From: Streptomyces sp. XM4193
GTDB lineage: Bacteria > Actinomycetota > Actinomycetes > Streptomycetales > Streptomycetaceae
Assembly (NCBI RefSeq): GCF_023072595.1
Contig: NZ_JALLGK010000006.1
Span: 62,001-126,000 of the forward strand
Direction of reading: 5' to 3'
DNA: 64,000 bases
Shown here piece by piece: positions 1 through 9,310 of this stretch (position 1 is its first letter; each line of letters starts with the position of its first letter). The notes beneath the pieces were generated by a model that did no database searches, was not told the DNA's origin, and was given only the letters and a program-made list of their open reading frames with translations. The position numbers were made by a program, and so were the translations under genes.

Positions 1-2010
1 AATCCGGGCGGGCTCGGCATCAGCGTCTCGGGCGCCGCGGCCGGTCTCTTCCAGGAGTGCGAGGTGGTGGCCGCGGGCCAGTCCGGCGTCGCGGCGAGCG
101 CGGGTGCCACTCCGAGGCTCGAACGCTGCCGCATCCACCACACCTCCGGCAGCGGGATCTCGCTGACCGGCGCGGAGACCTCGCTGGAGGCGCACGGCTG
201 CGAGATCTACGAGATCAAGGGTTCCGGGGTGAGCGCGACGGCGCGCGCCCAGGGGCAGTTGACCGAGTGCCAGATCCACCGGACCACGGGCGACGGACTG
301 ACCCTGGACGCCGACGCGGTGCTCACCCTCACCGACTGCGAGCTGCACGACGTGCCGGAGAACGCGGTCGACCTGCGTTCCAGGGCCATCCTCACGCTGA
401 CCAGGACCGCGGTGCGCCGCTTCGGACGCAACGGCCTCTCGGTCTGGGACCCGGGCACCCGGGTCGACGCGCACCACTGCGAGATACAGGACTCCACCGG
501 CGACTATCCGGCGATCTGGATCAGCGACGGCGCCTCCGCCGTGCTGGACAGCTGCCGGGTGCGCGAGGTGCCCGACGCGCTGTTCGTGCTCGACCGGGGC
601 TCCAGGGCCGACGTCGTGGACAGCGATCTGAGCCAGATCCGCGGTACGGCGGTGTCGGTCAGCGACGGCGCGGCCGTCCAGCTCGACGACTGCCGCATCC
701 GGGAGGCCGGCACCGGCGCGTGGTTCCGCGACCACGGCAGCGGCGGCGTACTGGCCGGCTGCGTCGTGGACGCGGTGGCCACCGGCATCATCGTCACCAA
801 GGGCGCGGACCCCGCGGTGGAGCGGTGCACGATCACCGGCGCCGAGGAGGCGGGCGTCTACGTCTCGGCCGAGGGCCGCGGCACCTTCGAGGGCACCCGG
901 GTGACGGGCGCCCGCGGCTTCGGCTTCCACGTCATCGACGGCTGCCGCACGGTCCTGCGGCGCTGCCGCACCGAACGCTGCGGTCGGGGCGGGTTCGAGT
1001 TCGCCGAGCCGGGGCCGATCGTGGAGGACTGCGACAGCGACGAGTCGGCGGCCGTCACCGAGCCGCTCGCCGCCGCGCCGGCGCCCGCGGTCAGCACCGC
1101 GGGACTGCTCACCGCGACGGCGGCGCTGCCTGCCGCCCGGCCCGCCTCGCCGCCCGCCGCCGCGCCCGCCGGGGAGGCACGCCCGGAGCCGCAGGAGGCC
1201 AGGCCGGCCGCCGAGGTGCTGGGCCAGCTCGACGCCCTCGTCGGCCTGGAGAGCGTCAAGCGGGAGGTGCGGGCGCTCACCGCGATGATCGAGGTCGGTC
1301 GGCGGCGCCAGCGCGCGGGCCTCAAGGCGGCCTCGGCCCGGCGCCATCTGGTCTTCACCGGTTCCCCCGGCACCGGCAAGACGACCGTGGGACGGCTCTA
1401 CGGGGAGATCCTGCACAGCCTCGGCGTGCTGGAGCACGGCCATCTCGTCGAGGTGTCCCGGGTGGACCTGGTCGGCGAGCACATCGGCTCGACCGCCCTG
1501 CGCACCCAGGCCGCCTTCGACAAGGCACGCGGCGGTGTGCTCTTCATCGACGAGGCGTACGCGCTCTCCCCCGAGGACTCCGGCCGCGACTTCGGTCGGG
1601 AGGCCATCGACACCCTGGTGAAGCTGATGGAGGACCATCGCGACGAGGTGGTCGTCATCGCCGCCGGCTACACCGAGGAGATGGAGCGCTTCCTGGCGGT
1701 CAACCCCGGTGTGGCCTCCCGCTTCTCACGGACCATCACCTTCGGCGACTACGCGGCCGAGGACCTGCTGCGGATCGTCGAGCAGCAGGCCGAGGAGCAC
1801 GAGTACCACCTCGCCGACGGCACCGAGGAGGCCGTGCTCAAGCACTTCGCGACGATGGAACGCGGCCCCTCCTTCGGCAACGGCCGCACCGCGCGCCAGA
1901 CCTTCGAGGCGATGGTCGAGCGGCACGCGGGCCGGGTCGCGCAGGTGGAGGACCCGAGCACCGACGATCTGACGCTGCTCTACTCCGAGGATCTGCCCGC
2001 CCTGCCCTGA
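1..2010 (+). CDS. Right-handed beta-helix / AAA+ ATPase fusion (5' partial)
   Basis: The frame is open from base 1, so the true start lies outside the window; 669 codons are visible. Roughly the first 350 residues are repeats of short strands of the type x-CxI-x, as in parallel beta-helix (pectate-lyase-like) proteins. A Pro/Ala-rich linker (about 355-405) leads to a CbxX/CfxQ-type AAA+ domain with Walker A GSPGTGKTT near residue 454 and Walker B LFIDEAYAL near 515. The same AAA family includes EccA of type VII secretion. A chaperone-like remodelling role, with the beta-helix binding a partner, is inference. The 3' end overlaps the convergent next gene by 31 bp. Confidence 0.85.
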   Translation, partial: NPGGLGISVSGAAAGLFQECEVVAAGQSGVAASAGATPRLERCRIHHTSGSGISLTGAETSLEAHGCEIYEIKGSGVSATARAQGQLTECQIHRTTGDGLTLDADAVLTLTDCELHDVPENAVDLRSRAILTLTRTAVRRFGRNGLSVWDPGTRVDAHHCEIQDSTGDYPAIWISDGASAVLDSCRVREVPDALFVLDRGSRADVVDSDLSQIRGTAVSVSDGAAVQLDDCRIREAGTGAWFRDHGSGGVLAGCVVDAVATGIIVTKGADPAVERCTITGAEEAGVYVSAEGRGTFEGTRVTGARGFGFHVIDGCRTVLRRCRTERCGRGGFEFAEPGPIVEDCDSDESAAVTEPLAAAPAPAVSTAGLLTATAALPAARPASPPAAAPAGEARPEPQEARPAAEVLGQLDALVGLESVKREVRALTAMIEVGRRRQRAGLKAASARRHLVFTGSPGTGKTTVGRLYGEILHSLGVLEHGHLVEVSRVDLVGEHIGSTALRTQAAFDKARGGVLFIDEAYALSPEDSGRDFGREAIDTLVKLMEDHRDEVVVIAAGYTEEMERFLAVNPGVASRFSRTITFGDYAAEDLLRIVEQQAEEHEYHLADGTEEAVLKHFATMERGPSFGNGRTARQTFEAMVERHAGRVAQVEDPSTDDLTLLYSEDLPALP

Positions 2011-4526
2011 CCGGGGATCCGGTCCGTGTCGACCGCGGTCGCCGTACCGCCGTCCCCGCTCTTCGCCGTACCGCCGCCCTTCACCGGGCCGCCGGCGCCT
2101 GCGGGCCCGCCCGCGTCCGCAGTGCGAGCGTCACCCGGTCCGCCGTCCGTCGCCGGGCTCTTCGGCCCCGGCTCCCCGACGTGCTCGTGGGGCCGGGCGA
2201 CGCTCGCCAGCAGCCGGTCGCGCTCCTCGTCGAAGGCCGGGTCGGCGTGGTAGTCGGCGTGGCCGAGGATCGGCGAGGGCAGCGGGTGGCGCAGGGTGCG
2301 CCCGTAGGTCAACGGGTCCTTCAGCGGGCCGCGGTCCACTTCTCCGGTGTACGTGGTCGGCGGTGACTCGGTTTCGACGCGCGGCCCGTCGGCGTAGACC
2401 TTCACCGGGCCGCCGATCGGATCGGTCAGCCGCCACAGGTTCCGCCAGCCCTCCACCTCGCGGTGCAGCGCGTGCAGAGCCGTCGGTCCGAAGCTCTGCG
2501 GGAACCAGCGGCCGTACAGCCGCTCCAGCGGCGAGCCGTGGGTGAGCAGCGCGACCCTGCTGCGGGTTGCCGGGTCCAGCTGCCACACCGCGGCGGCGGC
2601 GAGCACGCTGCCCTGCGAGTGACCGGACAGCACGAGCCGGCCGCCGGTCAGCTCGGTCCAGGTGCCGATCCGCCAGCTGAGGTCGGGGACCGCGCGCTCG
2701 GCGTAGCACGGCGGTGCGAAGGGATGGGCGCCGCGGGGCCAGAAGGTGCCCACGTCCCAGAGGATGCCGACGGTGCGCCGCGCGCCCGGATCCCGGTACG
2801 CCTGGCGGCCCATGGCGACCAGGAGTATCACCAGCGCGCCCATCAGCCAGGAGCCGACGCCCTCGGCGAGCGCACCGAGCGCGGGCAGCGGAGCGGGGGC
2901 GCCGACCGCTGCCTGGCCGGGCGACTCGCCACTGATCAGGGCTCCGGCGACCGCACCCGCACCGAGGACGAGCGACAGGACGGTGATGGCGCCGATGAGC
3001 ACCGGGGTGGAGTCGGTCAGCCCGGCGCGGGAGATGGTGCCCGCGATCTGCCCGCTGCGGGTGGGGAGTTCGGTGGTCTCGCCGGGGTAGCCGTCGACGA
3101 TTCCGGGCGTCAGACGCTTGCGCAGCCGCATCACCCGTACCGCGGAGACCAGCAGGAACACCACGGCGGACAGCAGCACCAGCGGGATGACGGCGGCCTG
3201 CCAGACGAGCACCACGGGCGGCCCGGCGATCAGCTCGGAGTCGCCGACGGTCGAGCCGGTGGCCAGCCACTCCGAGATCCGCTGCGCCAGCCCACCGGTG
3301 AGCACCTGGCCGATGCCGCAGCCGATCAGCGCGACACCGACGCCGCCCAGGCCCCCCATCGCGCTGCGGTCGGCCGGGCGGGCCGCCCGGTTGAGCACGA
3401 GCGCGGTGACGGCGAGCGCGGTGAGCAGGGCGCCCTGGAGCAGTGCGAGGGAGGAGAAGACGCCGGTGCCCGGCAGCGCGCCGGCGGACTCCCACCCCGG
3501 CCGGTCCCAGGCGGCGTGCGCCACGATCAGGGCGAGCAGCGCGAGCGCCGAGCAGGGCAGCAGCCGGGTGACCGCCGGGTCGAGGTGCTCGTCGGCTTCG
3601 CGCTCGGTGCGCCCGCGCCGCACCACCGCCAGTACCGCGGCGCACCACAGGCCGGCGCACAGCACGAGCAGCAGTTGGCCGATCACGGCCCGGGCGCCGC
3701 CGGCCTCGGCGTCGTAGTGCCGGGTGGCCAGGGACAGCGCGGTGGCGATGGTCAGCAGGCCGGCGGTGGTGTGCGCCGCACGCAGCCGGGAGACGAGCCG
3801 GCGGCCGTACCAGAAGCCGGGGAGGCTCAACGGCGGGGGCTCCTCGCCCGGTTCGGTGTGCACGGTGCCCGGACGGCGCGGTGGTGGCGAGGCCGACTCG
3901 TAGGCGCTCCAGGTGCGGTGCGAGAGCCACCACAGCAGCAGCGTGACGAGCAGCGGGAGCAGAGCCGCCAGCGCCAGCCTGCGGCCGGGCACGCTCCACC
4001 AGCCCTCGCCGGAGACGGCCATGAAGGAGAGCCAGGAGGACCCCTCGGCGCAGGCCGCCGAGCCTGCGCACTGCCAGGCGACGAGGTCGAGCGCCAGCTC
4101 GCAGACGGCGGCGGTGAGCAGCACGGTCAGGCTGAGCGCGAGGAGTCTGGCGATCGCGGAGTAGAGGCGCTGCGCGGGGTGCCGCAGCGGGGCGGCCGGC
4201 CGCATCCAGTACGCGAGATTCGCGATCATGAACGGCAGCAGCACGAGCCACAGGGCCCGCGCGCCGTTGCCGGAGGTCAGGCCGGACCAGCAGTACGCCT
4301 CGCGGATCGGCCCGTCGCGGTAGTCCTCGGGACGCTCCTCGGCGTCCTCGTCGTCCGCCCTGCGGTGGATGCCCGCGGTGGCGTCCCCGGTGACCAGAAC
4401 GGTGCGCGGATCGTCCAGCACGTCCTGGGGGGTGGCCCCGCCGACCCCGTGCACCATGAGCTCCAGCGCGGGGGCGGTCTGCTGCTTGTCCATGGTCTCC
4501 CCGTGTGTCGCTCCCGGTGGGGACAT
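1980..4526 (-). CDS. Integral membrane protein with GHSQG serine-hydrolase motif
   Basis: This 848-residue protein starts at the ATG at 4526, preceded at 7 bases by a GGGGGAGGG ribosome site; an internal ATG at 4493 has a less well placed site. The N-terminal part carries MVHGVGG, and the middle has many hydrophobic segments (about 8-10 between residues 90 and 590). Near residue 635 it carries LSGHSQGSV, the nucleophile-elbow signature GxSxG of alpha/beta hydrolases, followed by a low-complexity Gly/Ala tail. I infer a membrane-anchored lipase- or esterase-like enzyme. The catalytic acid and histidine cannot be assigned by eye, and the substrate is unknown. Confidence 0.75.
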   Translation of the reverse strand: MSPPGATHGETMDKQQTAPALELMVHGVGGATPQDVLDDPRTVLVTGDATAGIHRRADDEDAEERPEDYRDGPIREAYCWSGLTSGNGARALWLVLLPFMIANLAYWMRPAAPLRHPAQRLYSAIARLLALSLTVLLTAAVCELALDLVAWQCAGSAACAEGSSWLSFMAVSGEGWWSVPGRRLALAALLPLLVTLLLWWLSHRTWSAYESASPPPRRPGTVHTEPGEEPPPLSLPGFWYGRRLVSRLRAAHTTAGLLTIATALSLATRHYDAEAGGARAVIGQLLLVLCAGLWCAAVLAVVRRGRTEREADEHLDPAVTRLLPCSALALLALIVAHAAWDRPGWESAGALPGTGVFSSLALLQGALLTALAVTALVLNRAARPADRSAMGGLGGVGVALIGCGIGQVLTGGLAQRISEWLATGSTVGDSELIAGPPVVLVWQAAVIPLVLLSAVVFLLVSAVRVMRLRKRLTPGIVDGYPGETTELPTRSGQIAGTISRAGLTDSTPVLIGAITVLSLVLGAGAVAGALISGESPGQAAVGAPAPLPALGALAEGVGSWLMGALVILLVAMGRQAYRDPGARRTVGILWDVGTFWPRGAHPFAPPCYAERAVPDLSWRIGTWTELTGGRLVLSGHSQGSVLAAAAVWQLDPATRSRVALLTHGSPLERLYGRWFPQSFGPTALHALHREVEGWRNLWRLTDPIGGPVKVYADGPRVETESPPTTYTGEVDRGPLKDPLTYGRTLRHPLPSPILGHADYHADPAFDEERDRLLASVARPHEHVGEPGPKSPATDGGPGDARTADAGGPAGAGGPVKGGGTAKSGDGGTATAVDTDRIPGQGRAGRSSE

Positions 4527-4706
4527 GCGTCAACCCTCCCCCGCATCATGGCAGTTGGCGACGGCCGGGCAACAGGAGGCGTCCCGGCGCGTTGCGGCCC
4601 GCGCGAGTTCGAACGGGCCCAACCTCCGCGCTCCGGAACGGACTTGACGGGGCATCGACGGCACGGCCGGACAACTCGCCGAGCACTGCCGGGAACTGAT
4701 GCGGGG

Positions 4707-5846
4707 TCAGTGCCAGTGGGAGGTGGCCAGGAAGTGGTCGATCGCCTCGGTGTAGGGGGCGATGTCGAGGCCCTGCTCGGCGAGCCAGTCGTCCGAGTAG
4801 TACTTGTCCAGGTACCGCTCCCCCGGGTCGCACAGCAGCGTGACCACCGAGCCCGTGCGCCCCTCGGCGACCATCTCGCCGACGATCCGCAGCGCGCTCC
4901 ACAGGCCGGTGCCGGTCGAGCCGCCGGCCTGGCGGCCGATCGCCCGTTCCAGGGTGCGCACCGCGGCGATGCTGGCGGCGTCCGGCACCCGCATCATGCG
5001 GTCGATGGCGCCGGGCACGAAGCTCGGCTCCATGCGGGGGCGCCCGATGCCCTCGATGCGGGAGCCGCAGTCGCTGACGACGTCGGCGTCGTTCTTCAGC
5101 CAGCCGTCGAAGAAGCAGGAGTTCTCCGGATCGGGGACGCAGACGCGGGTGTCGTACTGCATGTAGTGGACGTAGCGGGCGATGGTCGCGGAGGTGCCGC
5201 CGGTGCCCGCGGCGGCCACGATCCAGGCGGGCTCGGGATAGCGCTCCAGCCGCATCTGCTGGTAGATCGACTCGGCGATGTTGTTGTTGCCCCGCCAGTC
5301 GGTGGCGCGCTCGGCGTAGGTGAACTGGTCCATGTAGTGCCCGCCGGTCTCCTCGGCCAGGCGCTGGGAGACCTCGTACACGGTGCCCGGATCGTCCACG
5401 AGGTGGCAGGTGCCGCCGTGGAACTCGATCAGCCGGGTCTTCTCACTGCTGGTGGTCCGCGGCATGACGGCGATGAACGGCACGCCGATCAGTCCCGCGA
5501 AGTACGCCTCGGACACGGCCGTGGAACCGCTGGACGCCTCGATGACCGGCTTGCCCGGCCGGATCCAGCCGTTGCACAGGCCGTAGAGGAACAGGGAGCG
5601 GGCCAGGCGGTGCTTGAGGCTGCCGGTGGGGTGGGTCGACTCGTCCTTGAGGTAGAGGTCGATGCCCCACTCCTCGGGCAGCGGGAAGAGCAGCAGGTGG
5701 GTGTCCGCGCTGCGGTTGGCGTCCGCCTGGACCTTGCGCACGGACTCCTTGAGCCAGTGCCGGTAGGCGTTGTCGCTGCGGTCGACGTCGACTGTGGCCA
5801 TCGGGGCGGGGGTGGTGCCGCAGGGCCGGTGCTCGCTGTTGGTCAC
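4707..5846 (-). CDS. PLP-dependent cysteine synthase-family enzyme (Cds1-like cysteine desulfhydrase)
   Basis: This is a fold-type II PLP enzyme. The Schiff-base lysine is in TGSLKHR (K78 from the GTG start), a substrate loop SSGSTA lies at 105-110, and the glycine-rich phosphate loop AAGTGGTS follows. The sequence resembles the mycobacterial Cds1 group, which splits L-cysteine to pyruvate, ammonia and sulfide, more than CysK/CysM. Two starts are possible: GTG 5846 or ATG 5801. Neither has a clear ribosome site, but a TACGAT -10-like hexamer at 5853-5858 (minus strand) would put transcription start almost on the GTG, suggesting a leaderless message. It is divergent from the next gene. The exact reaction is inferred. 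Confidence 0.8.
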   Translation of the reverse strand: MTNSEHRPCGTTPAPMATVDVDRSDNAYRHWLKESVRKVQADANRSADTHLLLFPLPEEWGIDLYLKDESTHPTGSLKHRLARSLFLYGLCNGWIRPGKPVIEASSGSTAVSEAYFAGLIGVPFIAVMPRTTSSEKTRLIEFHGGTCHLVDDPGTVYEVSQRLAEETGGHYMDQFTYAERATDWRGNNNIAESIYQQMRLERYPEPAWIVAAAGTGGTSATIARYVHYMQYDTRVCVPDPENSCFFDGWLKNDADVVSDCGSRIEGIGRPRMEPSFVPGAIDRMMRVPDAASIAAVRTLERAIGRQAGGSTGTGLWSALRIVGEMVAEGRTGSVVTLLCDPGERYLDKYYSDDWLAEQGLDIAPYTEAIDHFLATSHWH

Positions 5847-5943
5847 CGGCCAATCGTATGGGGGCACTCTGGCCTGGCGCCCGGATAGGGTGCAGACTGC
5901 AGGAGGACGCTTGTCGCGGGAGCGGCGGGGAGGGCGGTGTGCC

Positions 5944-6330
5944 ATGACGGAGCCGGATTTCGAGCTGACCGGAGTGCGGGTCGGACGACGGTGGCGCTCT
6001 GTTACCAGAGCAGGCCAAGTCCTTGTGCAGGACGGCCGGTTGACACTTCTGACCAGTTACGGCCGGGAGATCGCGAGTGCCTCCGTCGATCAGGTGCGGC
6101 TGAGCGGCCCGGTGCCGTTGAGCCGGGATCTGACCTTCGCCTCCCTGGACGGCAAGCGGTATTCGCTGCGGCTGGACGCCCCTGCGCACGAGCGGCTGGA
6201 CCACGCCCTCGGGGACGCGCGGGAGCAGGCCGCCAAGGTGCGCGAGGCCGCCGGTCGACAGTCACAGTCGGTGACGACGCGCGAGCGGTCCACCCGGCTC
6301 GCCTCGGACCGGCGCACGGTTTCCACCTGA
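5944..6330 (+). CDS. Small conserved protein of unknown function
   Basis: A 128-residue protein starting at ATG 5944 behind GGAGGG at about 9 bases. The first 85 residues look like a small beta-rich domain (GVRVGRRWRSVTRAGQVLVQ, then RLTLLTSYGREIA); the C-terminal third is charged and probably helical (HERLDHALGDAREQAAKVRE). There is no signal peptide or membrane segment. I do not recognise the family. It is divergent from the Cds1-like gene with about 97 bp between starts and lies upstream of the SpoIIAB-like ATPase. Codon third positions are strongly G/C, supporting a real gene. Confidence 0.65.
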   Translation: MTEPDFELTGVRVGRRWRSVTRAGQVLVQDGRLTLLTSYGREIASASVDQVRLSGPVPLSRDLTFASLDGKRYSLRLDAPAHERLDHALGDAREQAAKVREAAGRQSQSVTTRERSTRLASDRRTVST

Positions 6331-6504
6331 GCGCGCCCGCCTCGGGCCGAGCTCTTCACCTCGCCCGCCTGCGGTGATTTCAGTGGATTTGCGCGGCCGT
6401 GTGTCGTGAATCACTCTTGAGGCCGGGACACTCTCCCCCTTCCGCCCCCCGGCGGAAGGGAGCGTCCCGCGCGCATGTCGCCCCGGCCTCAGGGAGTCGC
6501 AGCC

Positions 6505-6975
6505 GTGATCAGTCATCCTTCTTCCAGCAGGCACTGCGCGGTGGAGTTCCAGGCGCTGCCTTCCCGCATCGGACAGGTGCGGCGCATCATCTCCGCCCAG
6601 CTGCACAGCTGGAAGGTGGATCCGCTGATCGACAGCGCCGCGCTCGCGGTGACCGAGCTGCTGGCCAACGTCCACCGGCACACCGGCCCCGACAAGCACT
6701 GCACGGTGGAACTCGTGCTGCTGTGGGACCGGTTGACGGTCTCGGTGCGTGATCACGACCCGCGGCTGCCGGAGCTTCGCACCTCCGGCACCTGGGCGAC
6801 CAGCGGCCGCGGACTGGCGCTGGTGGCGGCGCTGAGCGCCAGCTGGGGCGTGCGGGTTCAGCGCGGCGGGCGGGGCAAGGTCGTCTGGTTCACGCTGCCC
6901 GCGCCGGTCGGGCCCGCGGCGGACGCCGCGCCGAGCCGTGCCGCCGGGCGCGGGGAGCCCGAGCTCACAGGCTGA
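6505..6975 (+). CDS. SpoIIAB/RsbW-like ATP-binding regulatory protein
   Basis: A 156-residue single-domain GHKL ATPase. The N-box ALAVTELLANVHRHT is the Mg/ATP site, RDHDP is the G1 region and GRGLALVAALS is the G2 lid. It belongs to the large streptomycete set of HATPase_c anti-sigma or regulatory kinases that phosphorylate STAS-domain anti-anti-sigma factors. I choose GTG 6505 because AGGGAG lies 8 bases upstream; a longer in-frame start at 6475 has no such site. No sigma factor or STAS gene is adjacent, so its partner is unknown. The end overlaps the convergent PPOX gene by 11 bp. Confidence 0.8.
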   Translation: MISHPSSSRHCAVEFQALPSRIGQVRRIISAQLHSWKVDPLIDSAALAVTELLANVHRHTGPDKHCTVELVLLWDRLTVSVRDHDPRLPELRTSGTWATSGRGLALVAALSASWGVRVQRGGRGKVVWFTLPAPVGPAADAAPSRAAGRGEPELTG

Positions 6976-7348
6976 TCGCGATGCCCACATGGGGCCGCTT
7001 GCCGAGGCGCAGCAGCGCGCCGCCGCTGTCGGTGAGCCAGAACTGCCAGCCGTAGCGGGACTTCAACGCCCGGCGCACACGGTCGAGTTCACCCTCCCCG
7101 GTCATCAGCCGGGCGGTCCCCTCCGCCTCGGGCGCGTCCTCTGCGACCTTCCCGCGCACATCGCACGCGACGACCCGCACCCGCTGGTCGTTGCGCAGAC
7201 GCTTGACCTTCCAGGAGTCCTCGCGGGTCCACACCAGCAGCTCCCCCTCGTCCTCGACCGCCCAGACCGGGGTGGCGACCGGGGTGCCGTCCCTGCGGTA
7301 GGTGGTCAGGCTGACGTAGCGGCTGCGGCTGAGCTCTGCGGGGATCAT
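6965..7348 (-). CDS. PPOX-class flavin/F420-dependent oxidoreductase
   Basis: A 127-residue split-barrel protein with the N-terminal pattern SRYVSLTTYRRDGTPVATPVW, then VKRLRNDQRVRVVACDVRG and KSRYGWQF, typical of actinobacterial PPOX-class enzymes, many of which bind F420. It probably reduces a small substrate with a deazaflavin or flavin cofactor; the substrate is unknown. Its ATG overlaps the TGA of the upstream GNAT gene (ATGA, 7345-7348), and GGAGG lies immediately before the start inside that gene, so translation is probably coupled. It is the last gene of a ROK-GNAT-PPOX unit. Confidence 0.78.
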   Translation of the reverse strand: MIPAELSRSRYVSLTTYRRDGTPVATPVWAVEDEGELLVWTREDSWKVKRLRNDQRVRVVACDVRGKVAEDAPEAEGTARLMTGEGELDRVRRALKSRYGWQFWLTDSGGALLRLGKRPHVGIAISL

Positions 7349-7869
7349 GCCTCCAAGGCTACGTCCGTGCGGGGAAGTCCGGTCCGCAGCATGCACAATC
7401 GGGGCCAGCGGTCCAGGCCGAGCTTTCGCTCCACCGTCCTGATGTGCCGCAGCCCGGGCGTGAGTTGGTCCTCCGGCAGCTCGCGGAAACCGAGCCTGCG
7501 GTAGTACGGGGCGTTCCACGGCACGTCGGCGAAGGTGGTCAGCGTCTGGTCGCCGCCGCCGTGGGCCAGCGCCGCGTGGTCGATCAGGGCCCGCCCGATC
7601 CCCCGCCGAGCCCAGCGGGGCCGTACGGAGACCTGTTCGATGTGGGTGCGGCCGTCCACGGGTGCGGCGAGCAGATAGCCGGCGAGCTCGTCGCCCTGCT
7701 GAGCCACCCACAGCGCGTTGTTCCTGCGGTAGGTCTCCAGATCGCCCAGCGTCAGCGGTTCGTCGTCGGCGACGGCGGTCATCCCGAGCGCCCGGAAGGG
7801 CTCGCCGGCCGCTCGTTCGATGTCCTGGCAGACCGCCAACTCCTCGGCGCGTCCTGGGCGGATCAGCAT
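7345..7869 (-). CDS. GNAT family N-acetyltransferase
   Basis: A 174-residue acetyl-CoA-dependent acetyltransferase. Motif A is VRPRWARRGIGRALI, with the RxxGxG acetyl-CoA pyrophosphate loop at about 103-108; the later YYRRLGF is the usual motif B segment. The acceptor is unknown. The start overlaps the stop of the ROK regulator by 7 bp, and its stop overlaps the PPOX start by 4 bp, so the three genes form one tight transcription unit read from the ROK promoter. Confidence 0.82.
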   Translation of the reverse strand: MLIRPGRAEELAVCQDIERAAGEPFRALGMTAVADDEPLTLGDLETYRRNNALWVAQQGDELAGYLLAAPVDGRTHIEQVSVRPRWARRGIGRALIDHAALAHGGGDQTLTTFADVPWNAPYYRRLGFRELPEDQLTPGLRHIRTVERKLGLDRWPRLCMLRTGLPRTDVALEA

Positions 7870-9089
7870 GGCACGTCCTCCTGCAACACCAACGGGTCGT
7901 CAAGTACAGGCTGCCAGGCCAACTCGGCCGCGCCCACCAGGCTGTTGTGGTCGAGGGTGCAGCCGAGGAGCGGCACCGCACCGCCGCGCCGCCACAGACT
8001 GCGTTCGGCGACGACGGCGCGCAGCCGCTCCTCGTCCACGCGCAGCAGCTCGCGGTGCAGCCCGCCGAGGATGATGCGGTCGGGGTCGAGGATGTTCACC
8101 AGTCCGGCCAGGCCCAGGCCGAGCAGGTCGATGAGCCGGTGCGCCGCGGCGCGGACGCTCTCGTCCGACTCGTAGGCGCCGCGCAGCAGTTCGGTCGACT
8201 GGTGCAGCAGGGAGCTCTCGGGCCCCGGTGTGCGTCCGGCCGCCTCGAGGAAGGCCAGCGGGTCGGTCTCCACGTCCAGGCAGCCGCGCGAGCCGCAGTG
8301 GCAGCGTCGGCCCTGCGGTTCCACCGCGAGGTGGCCGACCTCCAGGGCGAGGCCGGAGCTGCCGCTGTGCAGCCGGCCGCCCTGGACGAGCGCACCACCG
8401 ACCCCTCGGTGGCCGGTGGCCACGCACAGCAGGTGCCGGGAGCCCCGTCCGGCGCCGTGCCGGTGCTCCGCCAGCGCGCCGAGGTTGACGTCGTTGCCGG
8501 TGAAGCCGGTCTCGGTGGGCGCGCGCACACCTGCCTCGGCCAGGCAGTCGCGGAAGATTCCGCGCACCGGCGCACCCACCGGCCAGGCCAGGTGCAGCGG
8601 GTTGAGCGCGGTGCCGTCCGGTTCGGCGACCGCGGAGGGCACCGCGAGGCCGGCGCCCACGCAGCGGCGACCGGTCCCGGCGAGCAGTCCGGCGCCCGCC
8701 GCGACGGCCTCGCCGATGACCTGGGCGGGGTCCGCGTCGACCGTTCCGCAACCGGGTGTGGTCGCGACGACCTGCCCGCCGAGGCCGACCAGCGCCGCAC
8801 GGTAGCCGTCCGCGTGGACCTGTGCGGCCAGCACCACGGGGCCGTCCGGGGCGACGCCGAGCCGATGGGAGGGCCGCCCCTGGGAGGCGGCGCCGGTGGT
8901 CGGACTCGCGTCCACCGTGATCAGCCCCAGGTGCTGCAGCTCCGCCGCGACCGCGCCGGCGGTGGCACGGGTGACCCCGAGCTCCGCGGTGAGCACCGCG
9001 CGGGTGGGAGCCCGTCCGGTGTGTACGAGCTCCAGTGCGGGGCCGAGGGCGCTGCGACCTCTCTCCGGCCTGGTACGAATCTGGGTCAC
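7863..9089 (-). CDS. ROK family transcriptional regulator
   Basis: A 408-residue repressor-type ROK protein (NagC/Mlc/XylR group). A winged helix-turn-helix (about residues 20-75, RAVLTAELGVTRATAGAVAAEL) is followed by an actin-like ROK domain with the zinc motif CHCGSRGCLD. GTG 9089 is chosen because it begins just before the HTH; the upstream in-frame extension reads as noncoding. Such proteins usually respond to a sugar or sugar phosphate. It heads the ROK-GNAT-PPOX operon and is divergent from the DUF4442 gene. A possible operator lies just upstream at 9104-9124. Confidence 0.82.
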   Translation of the reverse strand: MTQIRTRPERGRSALGPALELVHTGRAPTRAVLTAELGVTRATAGAVAAELQHLGLITVDASPTTGAASQGRPSHRLGVAPDGPVVLAAQVHADGYRAALVGLGGQVVATTPGCGTVDADPAQVIGEAVAAGAGLLAGTGRRCVGAGLAVPSAVAEPDGTALNPLHLAWPVGAPVRGIFRDCLAEAGVRAPTETGFTGNDVNLGALAEHRHGAGRGSRHLLCVATGHRGVGGALVQGGRLHSGSSGLALEVGHLAVEPQGRRCHCGSRGCLDVETDPLAFLEAAGRTPGPESSLLHQSTELLRGAYESDESVRAAAHRLIDLLGLGLAGLVNILDPDRIILGGLHRELLRVDEERLRAVVAERSLWRRGGAVPLLGCTLDHNSLVGAAELAWQPVLDDPLVLQEDVPC

Positions 9090-9103
9090 GTCCTCATTCT
9101 CGC

Positions 9104-9124
9104 TTTGTGTGGGAGTGGAACAAA
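9104..9124. promoter_or_regulatory. Possible ROK operator (inverted repeat)
   Basis: TTTGT at 9104-9108 is matched by ACAAA at 9120-9124, separated by 11 bases, just upstream of the ROK gene start. AT-rich half-sites at this spacing are usual for ROK repressors, so autoregulation is plausible. The arms are short and the case is weak. Confidence 0.25.
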
Positions 9125-9275
9125 ATACGGCACCGCTCGCCCTTCCGGGGCGCCATCGGGGAGTTGACCCCGGCAATCCCTTCCCGCGCGGCACACGGCG
9201 GGCCACCCGCGGGCGGCGCACCCACCGCGCGCCCGACAGTCGGCGCGGGGCGGTGAGAGCCTGGTCACGGACGCA

Positions 9276-9288
9276 TTACTCACGAGTA
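9276..9288. promoter_or_regulatory. TetR-type operator upstream of DUF4442 gene
   Basis: TTACTCACGAGTA contains the palindrome TACTC-AC-GAGTA and lies 23 bp before the DUF4442 start. A sequence agreeing at 11 of 13 bases lies upstream of etfB (21452-21464), suggesting one regulator for both genes. Confidence 0.35.
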
Positions 9289-9310
9289 GCATCTCTGGTA
9301 GCTTCGCAGC

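Noticed and set aside
2463..5888. An 1141-codon plus-strand open frame
   Set aside because: It is a shadow of the membrane protein and Cds1-like genes on the other strand; its translation is Gly/Arg/Asp repeats without any domain.
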